From an uncultured Ruminococcus sp. (lineage in GTDB: Bacteria; Bacillota; Clostridia; Oscillospirales; Ruminococcaceae), in contig CAKSAK010000005.1 in the NCBI GenBank assembly GCA_934435205.1, positions 186,001-250,000 on the forward strand: 64,000 nt of DNA, given 5' to 3'. Position 1 is the stretch's first letter; every line of letters starts with the position of its first letter. The notes under the pieces were generated by a model. The model searched no databases. It worked only from the letters and a program-made list of their open reading frames with translations, and had not been told where the DNA came from. Both the position numbers and the translations under genes were made by a program. Below, piece after piece: positions 57,511-64,000 of the stretch.

Positions 57511-58029
57511 ATGAATTATTGTGAGATAAAGAAAACCGATATCGCCAATGGCTCAGGGGTGAGGGTCACGCTGTTCGTATCAGGTTGCAGACACCACTGC
57601 AAGGGCTGTTTTCAGCCTGACACCTGGAACTTTGACTACGGCAAGCCTTTCACCGATACCACCGCAGACGAGATAATAAACGCCCTCTCAAAGGGCTATA
57701 TAAAAGGGCTTACACTCTTAGGCGGCGAGCCTATGGAGCCTGAGAACCAGCCTGAGCTTACAAAGCTCCTCCACCGTGTGAAAACTGAGCTTTCCGACAA
57801 GGACGTGTGGTGCTACACAGGCTGTACTCTGGAAACCGACCTGCTTGCAGGCTCAAAGTCCCCATACAGAACACAGTTCACAGACGAAATGCTGAGCCTT
57901 ATCGACTACCTCGTTGACGGCGAGTTCGTCCTCGAAAAGAAGAACATCTCCCTGAAATTCAGAGGGTCTGAAAATCAAAGGATACTTCATAAAGAGGACG
58001 GGGTATGGGTGAACAGCGAGGATATATAA
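57511..58029 (+). CDS. nrdG: Anaerobic ribonucleotide reductase activase (radical SAM)
   Basis: The 172-residue iron-sulfur enzyme uses S-adenosylmethionine to make the glycyl radical on NrdD. The radical-SAM cysteines are in VSGCRHHCKGCFQP (C-x3-C-x2-C), and the GGEP motif is LTLLGGEPMEP. Length is normal. The ATG at 57511 has AAAGGAG 7 bases upstream. It follows nrdD on the same strand, but a 313-base repeat-rich spacer separates them, which is longer than usual for this pair. A strong terminator follows. Confidence 0.95.
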   Translation: MNYCEIKKTDIANGSGVRVTLFVSGCRHHCKGCFQPDTWNFDYGKPFTDTTADEIINALSKGYIKGLTLLGGEPMEPENQPELTKLLHRVKTELSDKDVWCYTGCTLETDLLAGSKSPYRTQFTDEMLSLIDYLVDGEFVLEKKNISLKFRGSENQRILHKEDGVWVNSEDI

Positions 58030-58044
58030 CAATAAAGATATTGG

Positions 58045-58080
58045 AAAAGCGACCATGTTTTGCATATGGTCGCTTTTTTT
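58045..58080 (+). terminator. Rho-independent terminator of nrdG
   Basis: A perfect 12-bp stem AAAAGCGACCAT/ATGGTCGCTTTT ends in Ts. Confidence 0.93.
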
Positions 58081-58153
58081 ATTTGCAGTCCAGACAAACG
58101 GACAGTTGATGTGTTATAATATAGTCAAATAAAGAAAATGGAGGAATATATCA

Positions 58154-60055
58154 ATGAGTTCCATAAATCTTGAAAACCTGACTATGCCCGAATCGACACG
58201 CTGCGCCTATCTATTTAGATATTTCTATGAACTTGAAAGCGTAAAGCTTCCCAAAAACGCAACGATCATTCATTCTTTGATCTTTGACGAATGCTTCAAG
58301 CTAAAAAATGTAGACATTCCTGACACAGTAACTACCATTCGCTTTTGTGCATTTCAGGATTGTGGCATTGAAAGCATCACTCTCCCCGACACAATAACTT
58401 CTATTAGCTTTGGAGCATTCCAGGCTTGCAAAAACCTTGAAAGCATTGTACTTTCAAACCAACTAGACGAAATAAGTGATCAGGCGTTTTTGCGATGTGT
58501 CAGCCTTAAAAGCATAAATATTCCAGATTCAGTAAAGGTCATCAGCTGCAAGGCGTTTTATGAGTGTAAAAAGCTAAAAAGCATAACTCTCCCAAACTCG
58601 CTGACAATTATTGGTGAAGAAGCTTTTGGAAACTGCACCGACCTTGAAAGTATAACCATCCCCGATTCTGTAACAATAATTGACAAAGGCGCATTTAAAG
58701 GTTGCACCAAACTAAAGAATATAACTCTTCCAAGCTCACTGACAACTATCAGCAAAGAAGCGTTTTGTAATTGCACCGAGCTTGAAAGTATAATTATACC
58801 TGATTCTGTAATAAGCATTGACAATGCCGCATTTAAGGGTTGCACCAAGCTAAAGAACATAATTCTCCCAAACTTATTGACAGCTATCGGCTTTGAGGCG
58901 TTTAGTGACTGCACCAGTCTTGAAAGTATAAATATACCAGATGGAGTAATTTCTATATGGGAAAAGGCTTTTGAGAACTGCACCAGCCTCAAAAGCATAA
59001 AAATACCTGATTCAGTAGAGAGCATTGACTTCTATGCCTTTAAAGGCTGCAAAAATCTTAAAGACATAACTATCCCAAATAGCGTTACGCTCATAGACCT
59101 GAGCGTATTTGAAAACTGCGAAAGCCTTGAACACATAAAACTGCCTGAGACGGTAACTGAGATACGCAATAGTGCGTTTGAGGGTTGTAGAAGTCTTAAA
59201 AACATCACCCTGCCTGACACAGTTAAAGCCATAGGCGAACATGCTTTCAGCGAATGTACGAGCCTTGAAGACATAAAAATACCTGAGTCCGCAAAGGACA
59301 TAAGATGCAATGCCTTTAGTGGGTGCAAGAAACTTACAGACATAACTGTCCCAAATGGTACGCTTGTCATATGCGACAGCGAATTTGAAAATTGTGAAAG
59401 CCTAAAACAAGTAAAGCTACCTGACTCAGTAACGAAAATAACCAATTGTGCGTTCTCAGGTTTCCGAAGTCTTAAAAACATTACCCTGCCTAATGCGTTA
59501 ATAAGCATAGGGTGTTATGCTTTCGATGAATGTACAAGTCTTGAAAGCATCGAGATACCATATGGCACAACTGATATTGGACATTATGCGTTTCATCAGT
59601 GTAAAAGTCTTAAAAGCATAACTCTTCCTAATTCATTATATTACATTGGCGCACACGCATTCAACAATTGCGAAAGCCTTGAACACATAAAGCTGCCTGA
59701 TTCAATAGATAAAATATACAATAATACTTTTGCAGGCTGCCGTAGTCTTGAATACATCACCATTCCCGACACAATTAAAAGTATAGGCGGTTATGCGTTC
59801 AGCGAATGCACAAGCCTTGAAAATCTTGAGATACCATATGGCGTAACAGATATAGGCTTCATGGCATTTTATCATTGCAAAAACCTTAAAAACATAACTA
59901 TCCCGACTTCATTACATTACATCAACTCATACGCATTCAGCGAATGTGAAAGCCTCGAGACCGTGACCATAATATCAGACAGCACCAGCAAGACCATAGA
60001 CGTAAGAGGACTTGATCTTGACACCATGGATCAGTGGATATTCCTCCTTTTCTGA
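58154..60055 (+). CDS. Leucine-rich-repeat (BspA/LRR_5) protein without signal peptide
   Basis: A 633-residue protein made of about 24 consecutive 23-residue LRR_5 units of the form L-x-x-I-x-(I/L)-P-x-x-(V/L)-x-x-I-x-x-x-A-F-x-x-C, with short irregular ends. Many units alternate between an LES-type and an LKN-type version, a 46-residue double repeat. BspA-like LRR proteins are often exported, but here neither a signal peptide nor an anchor is seen, so a cytoplasmic location is likely. A TATAAT at 58115 is the probable -10. The ATG has GGAGG upstream. The next genes on the same strand are McrB and McrC, but these have their own promoter. Function is unknown. Confidence 0.85.
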   Translation: MSSINLENLTMPESTRCAYLFRYFYELESVKLPKNATIIHSLIFDECFKLKNVDIPDTVTTIRFCAFQDCGIESITLPDTITSISFGAFQACKNLESIVLSNQLDEISDQAFLRCVSLKSINIPDSVKVISCKAFYECKKLKSITLPNSLTIIGEEAFGNCTDLESITIPDSVTIIDKGAFKGCTKLKNITLPSSLTTISKEAFCNCTELESIIIPDSVISIDNAAFKGCTKLKNIILPNLLTAIGFEAFSDCTSLESINIPDGVISIWEKAFENCTSLKSIKIPDSVESIDFYAFKGCKNLKDITIPNSVTLIDLSVFENCESLEHIKLPETVTEIRNSAFEGCRSLKNITLPDTVKAIGEHAFSECTSLEDIKIPESAKDIRCNAFSGCKKLTDITVPNGTLVICDSEFENCESLKQVKLPDSVTKITNCAFSGFRSLKNITLPNALISIGCYAFDECTSLESIEIPYGTTDIGHYAFHQCKSLKSITLPNSLYYIGAHAFNNCESLEHIKLPDSIDKIYNNTFAGCRSLEYITIPDTIKSIGGYAFSECTSLENLEIPYGVTDIGFMAFYHCKNLKNITIPTSLHYINSYAFSECESLETVTIISDSTSKTIDVRGLDLDTMDQWIFLLF

Positions 60056-60064
60056 TGACCTGTC

Positions 60065-60093
60065 TTGACAAGCCTTTGCCGATAAGATATAAT
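60065..60093 (+). promoter_or_regulatory. Promoter of the mcrBC pair
   Basis: Perfect TTGACA and TATAAT hexamers with a 17-base spacer, 10 bases after the LRR stop codon. Confidence 0.9.
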
Positions 60094-60135
60094 GAAATTA
60101 TCGCAATAAAATCATAGAAGAATGGAGTACCTAAT

Positions 60136-61707
60136 ATGGGAAAAATTAAATGGGACAGCACATTTAAAGATGTGCAGCAACTGTTGATAGACGAGGACGA
60201 AACGTTTGTAAAACAGCTTGAATACTTAAACAGTGACCAATTCCAAAAAGCAACAGATAGCGGTTATTTAAGAAGAAATCTCCATTTCTTTATGGCAATA
60301 GTTTTGCAGGGCGTTCAATCGCCTACAGGCAGAAAACACATTGAAAATTTTCTTTATATATTGTATCCAAATCCTACACCAATAGAAACAAAGCTAGGAA
60401 CATGGCGGCAAAATGCAGGTAATTTTGTTGACAAAGGCAGAAACCTTACAATAAACAATGGATTAAAATCAATATCTGAAAAAACAACCATGGACGTTTT
60501 TAGAACTGGTGATTGGGTCAATTTTAAAGACAACAGTGGAAAACCTATCTTTTGGGACGCCAATAATAACAGCGTATTTATCAATGGAAAAGCTGACGCC
60601 ATACAGAAAATGCAACAGATAGCAGACTTCTTGATAAACGGCACCCAAATCACATCTGACGGAGGTTTTTCACTTATGGTAGATACATATTCACTGTTAA
60701 AAGCAAACAAACAGCTCATTTTAAACGGCGCACCAGGCACAGGAAAGACCTTTTCAGCAAGAAATGAGATCGCCGACAAGCTGTTGGGCAAAAACGCCGA
60801 TAAGAATATCCAAATGGAAATGGTGCAGTTTCACCCCTCATATGACTACACTGACTTTATCGAGGGCTTAAGACCAAACCTTGCAAGCGGAAGCATAGGC
60901 TACACGTTAAAGAACGGCTCTTTCAAGTCATTTTGCAGAAAAGCAGGAGTTATAGAGCGTATAAAGGCTTCAGGCAAAAAGGTGACGGAAGACACCATAA
61001 GAGAGTTTCTTGAGGGCGAGGACGAGTCTATCGTTGATTTCTGGATAAATAAAATAAACGAAGAAGGCCTCAATGCAGAGGATATAAAACCAGCCGACCT
61101 CCCTCCTTTCCTTTTCATCATTGACGAGATAAACAGAGCGGAAATATCAAAAGTCCTTGGCGAAACCATGTTCTGCTTGGACGCAGACTACAGAGGTGCA
61201 AACGGCATGATAGCAACGCAGTATTCTGCGCTGGCAACGAACGAAACCTTCTATATAAATAAGGATAACGATAAGTTCTTTATCCCCTCTAACGTGTATA
61301 TCATAGGCACTATGAACGATATCGACAGAAGCGTAGAGGTCTTTGACTTTGCTTTGAGAAGAAGATTTGCTTGGCATGAAGTCACTGCAGAAGCCGTAAT
61401 GGATAAGGTATTAAAAGAAATGGGCGTAGATAATGCGCTTAACAAGCTTAACAATAATTATGACAATTATGTATCAAAGATAACAGATCTCAATAATTCC
61501 ATTGATAACACCCTTAAACTTAACAGACATTATCACCTGGGTCCGTCATATTTTGCAAAGATACTGCTGTATCTTGACGGAAATGACTACAAAGAAGCGA
61601 GAAAAGAAGTGTGGGATAACCACCTCTCCCAGATATTGTATGAGTATGTAAAGGGCAAGAGAACTGAAAGCGAAGTAACGAAAATAGGTGAGGATTTTAA
61701 GGCTTGA
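60136..61707 (+). CDS. mcrB: McrB-type AAA+ GTPase of a modification-dependent restriction system
   Basis: The motor subunit of McrBC, which translocates along DNA and activates the McrC nuclease. The 523-residue protein has an N-terminal region of about 200 residues that I do not recognise (probable DNA-recognition part; IFWDANNNSVFINGKADAIQ near its end) and an AAA+ domain. Walker A is LNGAPGTGKTF, Walker B is FLFIIDEINRAEISKVLGE, the McrB signature is IIGTMNDIDRSVEVFDFALRRRF, with the arginine finger in LRRRF. The E. coli signature reads MNTADRS, here MNDIDRS. The ATG has GGAG 8 bases upstream. It lies 13 bases before mcrC. The recognised base modification is not predictable. Confidence 0.92.
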   Translation: MGKIKWDSTFKDVQQLLIDEDETFVKQLEYLNSDQFQKATDSGYLRRNLHFFMAIVLQGVQSPTGRKHIENFLYILYPNPTPIETKLGTWRQNAGNFVDKGRNLTINNGLKSISEKTTMDVFRTGDWVNFKDNSGKPIFWDANNNSVFINGKADAIQKMQQIADFLINGTQITSDGGFSLMVDTYSLLKANKQLILNGAPGTGKTFSARNEIADKLLGKNADKNIQMEMVQFHPSYDYTDFIEGLRPNLASGSIGYTLKNGSFKSFCRKAGVIERIKASGKKVTEDTIREFLEGEDESIVDFWINKINEEGLNAEDIKPADLPPFLFIIDEINRAEISKVLGETMFCLDADYRGANGMIATQYSALATNETFYINKDNDKFFIPSNVYIIGTMNDIDRSVEVFDFALRRRFAWHEVTAEAVMDKVLKEMGVDNALNKLNNNYDNYVSKITDLNNSIDNTLKLNRHYHLGPSYFAKILLYLDGNDYKEARKEVWDNHLSQILYEYVKGKRTESEVTKIGEDFKA

Positions 61708-61720
61708 TCGGAGGAGCAAA

Positions 61721-63118
61721 ATGGATAATCATATAACGATCAGTCTTAAAGATAACCAAAGCTATGATAAGGCATATTCATTGGTCTATGATGACGAAGC
61801 AACTGACGAAAAAGAGATACCCGAAAGCTATTGGGAGGATATCAAGCAGGTCAGCAGTATATCTTCGCTAAATGGCAGCAGTATCATTACCATACCCTCC
61901 AAAAGCCGAAACAAAAACAACGATATATTTTCACGAGTAAATGACAAGCTTTTCACCTACAATTGGGTGGGCGTGCTGTCCTGCAGAAGCAAGGGTGAAG
62001 AAAGTGAAGATAACTATCGAATAGAGATAAGGTCACGCTTTGACGAGGACGATAAACAGTATTTCCTGCTTTATCTATTGTGCAGTGTGTGCGGTATAAA
62101 TGTTTTTGACCTGAGCGTAAACAGCCAATCGGAAAGCGACTATACCGCCATAATGGTGCTTCTGTTTCTAATGAAGCTTATGGAAGCATACGAGGACGGA
62201 ATATATAAAGAGTATGTGCGAAAAAGATACAACGAGTATGACTTCAAGGGCGTTATGGATATCAACAGGCACATAAAGATAAACGATCCCTTTTTAGGAA
62301 AGACCGCATATTCCACAAGAGAATATTCTTATGACAACGATATTCTATGCCTCATACGCCAGACTCTCGACTATATCAAAGACTATTTTCCCGACATTTT
62401 AAAAGGCTATCTCAACAACAACGTTATCCTCAACGAGATAATAGACGCCATAGAAAATGCAACACCCTCATATCGAATGAACGTGAACTATGCCGACTCC
62501 ATGAAATGCAGAAGAGAGATAACCCACCCTATGTATCAGAAATACGAGGACGTAAGAAAGCTCGCATTGATGATATTGCAGGAATCAGGACAGAATGTGT
62601 TTGACGATAAAGAAGAAGACACCTTTGGCATACTCATTGATATCTCATGGCTGTGGGAGGAGTTTATCGCTGTCAAATTATTGAACGAATACGGCTATTT
62701 GCATATGCTCACAGACAATTCCAAGGGAAGCCTGCAATGGGCTGACAAAGAATATTGGTATCCTGACTACATAGAAAAGGGCAAATCCGATTCCAAAAGA
62801 AACGTATTTGACGCAAAATACAAGTTCTGGGAATGGAATAAGGACGCTGATATCCACCAGCTATTGTCATATCTTTTCCTGACAGGCGGTGACACCTGCG
62901 GGATAATCTATCCCTCTCAGAAAGAGCAAAGCCCCGAGCCAAACCCAAGGGAAATAAACGCCTTTGCCTCATTTTATAATGCCAAGCCAAAGATATATGC
63001 GCTTCCGCTTTTTATCCCGCAAGGCGAGTATGACGATTATTCAGAGTATTGCAAGAAAATAGATATATCCATACAAGCATGGAAGCAAAACTTCTCGGCA
63101 CATATAGCCACATCTTAA
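61721..63118 (+). CDS. mcrC: McrC-type nuclease subunit of a modification-dependent restriction system
   Basis: A 465-residue nuclease partner of McrB. The N-terminal half holds the McrB-interacting region, and the C-terminal half has the PD-(D/E)xK nuclease: IDISWLWEEFIAVKLL, YWYPDYI and VFDAKYKFWEW, with Asp in PDY and Asp-x-Lys in DAKYK. LSYLFLTGG and CGIIYPS lie after the core, as in McrC. The ATG at 61721 has GGAGG 6 bases upstream; a longer frame from 61688 overlaps mcrB. The pair would cut DNA carrying modified cytosine and so acts in phage or foreign-DNA defence. The N-terminal domain is more divergent than E. coli McrC. Confidence 0.9.
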   Translation: MDNHITISLKDNQSYDKAYSLVYDDEATDEKEIPESYWEDIKQVSSISSLNGSSIITIPSKSRNKNNDIFSRVNDKLFTYNWVGVLSCRSKGEESEDNYRIEIRSRFDEDDKQYFLLYLLCSVCGINVFDLSVNSQSESDYTAIMVLLFLMKLMEAYEDGIYKEYVRKRYNEYDFKGVMDINRHIKINDPFLGKTAYSTREYSYDNDILCLIRQTLDYIKDYFPDILKGYLNNNVILNEIIDAIENATPSYRMNVNYADSMKCRREITHPMYQKYEDVRKLALMILQESGQNVFDDKEEDTFGILIDISWLWEEFIAVKLLNEYGYLHMLTDNSKGSLQWADKEYWYPDYIEKGKSDSKRNVFDAKYKFWEWNKDADIHQLLSYLFLTGGDTCGIIYPSQKEQSPEPNPREINAFASFYNAKPKIYALPLFIPQGEYDDYSEYCKKIDISIQAWKQNFSAHIATS

Positions 63119-63126
63119 TAAAACAA

Positions 63127-63163
63127 AAACCGCTCCCCGTGACATCACGAAGAGCGGTTTATT
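63127..63163. terminator. Bidirectional terminator between mcrC and the P-ATPase gene
   Basis: AAACCGCTC and GAGCGGTTT pair perfectly; the loop holds a second hairpin, CGTGA/TCACG. T-rich tracts follow. Confidence 0.82.
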
Positions 63164-63170
63164 TTATTAT

Positions 63171-63196
63171 GTAGGGGCGACCTAAGGTCGCCCGCC
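63171..63196 (+). repeat. Dispersed GTAGGGG palindrome (GACC/GGTC subtype)
   Basis: GTAGGGGCGACC, TAA, GGTCGCCCGCC. It lies immediately after the mcrC terminator and 31 bases from the stop of the convergent ATPase gene. Confidence 0.75.
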
Positions 63197-63227
63197 TATC
63201 AAACTTTTGCGAAATAACTCTACAGCC

Positions 63228-64000
63228 TTACTTATCAGACTTTGTAAAGAATATCGCCTTTATAAGCTGGATAACAAGCATAGAGCCAAAGCTTAGAATG
63301 TATATCCATGCAAACTGCATACCTGTCATGTTTGCGATCTTGAAAAGTCCCTTGAGCGGTGGAACGAGCAGAACGGAGTTTAAAAATACCATTCCAAGGC
63401 CAAACGCCATAAGACCGAACTTGTTGTTGAAAAAGTCCTTTGAGAAGATAACAGGGCCTTTTTTCTTGCACGAGAAGCCGTGGAACAATCTTGCAGAGCA
63501 AAGCACTGCGAATGCCATCGTCATGCCAAGATCTGCGCTTGTCTTGTTTCCCATAAGGAAAGCCGAAGCTACTGCTATCGCTATAACTACGCCATACAAT
63601 GCGATCTCGCCCAGGAAAGGACGTGTGAGGATAGATTCGTTTGCGTTTCTAGGCTTGCGTTTCATGACCTCTTCGGAGTGCGGTTCAAGACCCAAACCGA
63701 TAGCAGGAAGCGAGTCTGTAAGCAGATTAATAAACAGCAAATGTATTGCCGCAAATGGAACTGGAAGTCCAAGAAGCGAGTTGAAAAGCACCACAAGAAT
63801 TGCCGCAAAATTGCCCGAAAGCAGGAAGAGTATAGCCTTTTTAATGTTCTCGTAAATGTTTCTGCCGTTTCTTATGGCCTTGACTATAGTTGCAAAGTTA
63901 TCGTCTGCAAGCACCATTGAAGCAGCGTCCTTCGATACTTCTGTACCTGTGATGCCCATTGCAACGCCCACATCAGCCTGCTTTAATGCAGGTGCGTCGT
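63228..64000 (-). CDS. P2-type (Ca2+-type) cation-transporting ATPase, C-terminal part
   Basis: The reading frame is open to the right edge, so the 5' part lies outside the window. It begins with the hinge remnant DAPALKQADVGVAMGITGTEVSKDAASMVLADDNFATIV, followed by membrane helices with the ion-site segments LPVPFAAIHLLFINLLTDSLPAIGLGLEP and NESILTRPFLGEI, and ends in a basic tail. This is the C-terminal half of a P2A (Ca2+/SERCA-like) or related PMR1-type pump in which LINLLTD-type segments bind the ion. Ca2+ or Mn2+ export is likely. The 258 residues seen are about a quarter to a third of the full protein. It converges on mcrC. Confidence 0.9.
   Translation of the reverse strand, partial: DAPALKQADVGVAMGITGTEVSKDAASMVLADDNFATIVKAIRNGRNIYENIKKAILFLLSGNFAAILVVLFNSLLGLPVPFAAIHLLFINLLTDSLPAIGLGLEPHSEEVMKRKPRNANESILTRPFLGEIALYGVVIAIAVASAFLMGNKTSADLGMTMAFAVLCSARLFHGFSCKKKGPVIFSKDFFNNKFGLMAFGLGMVFLNSVLLVPPLKGLFKIANMTGMQFAWIYILSFGSMLVIQLIKAIFFTKSDK

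Noticed and set aside
58154..60055. CRISPR-like periodicity at 69 bp
   Set aside because: The period is three times 23 residues and lies in an open LRR coding frame; there are no identical short repeats with unique spacers.

Overview
The window looks like chromosomal DNA of an anaerobic, endospore-forming Gram-positive gut bacterium, most likely a Ruminococcus-like member of the Oscillospiraceae. The evidence is Thr-rich secreted linkers, low-to-moderate GC, Firmicutes-type ribosome binding sites and sigma-A promoters, a germination protease (Gpr), YpeB, SleB-type and SpoIID-type proteins, an anaerobic ribonucleotide reductase, rubrerythrin, and the MurT/GatD lipid II amidation pair. No rRNA genes, CRISPR array, insertion sequence or prophage was seen. 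The species cannot be named from the sequence alone.

Layout. 1-5.4 kb: tail of a WG-repeat protein, an LCP cell-wall ligase, and a cadC-cadA metal-efflux operon with a clear operator and promoter. 5.6-10.8 kb: a hemolysin III homologue, then malQ and glgP for glucan breakdown, separated by a repeat-rich spacer. 11-20 kb: PAP2 phosphatase, polysaccharide deacetylase, a TraB-TPM-TPM operon, and a murT-gatD-unknown-mutS-like operon. 20-28 kb: polar amino-acid ABC transporter, secreted cyclophilin, YfhO-type membrane protein, CBM+GH26 mannanase. 28-38 kb: glycosyltransferase, rpsT, gpr, a solute-binding lipoprotein without permeases, two cytidylate-kinase-like paralogues, ybaK, a ClC channel, and a T-box-controlled ilvA-ridA operon. 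38-53 kb: small proteins, maf, spoIID, sleB, srtB-pncC, thiI with a cysteine desulfurase, ypeB-rbr, and a large GH25/FnIII protein. 53-64 kb: CobW-like GTPase, tRNA-Arg(ACG), nrdD and nrdG, a 24-unit leucine-rich-repeat protein, an McrBC restriction pair, and the 3' end of a Ca2+-type P-ATPase.

The genes group into envelope building and sporulation/germination, storage-glucan and mannan use, metal and ion transport, sulfur transfer, anaerobic nucleotide metabolism, and defence. Regulation visible in the DNA includes a CadC/SmtB-type operator, an isoleucine T-box, cre/LacI-like sites at two carbohydrate genes, an NrdR box, and many intrinsic terminators.

The most unusual content is intergenic: a dispersed palindrome family (GTAGGGG...CCCG) with compensating stem changes at 11 sites, a chain of five different hairpins, composite repeat modules shared by two distant spacers, and a 176-bp inverted-repeat MITE-like element. 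The best candidate for an unusual gene system is the signal-less LRR protein next to McrBC; the TraB-TPM-TPM operon comes second. Functions for both are inferred, not shown.
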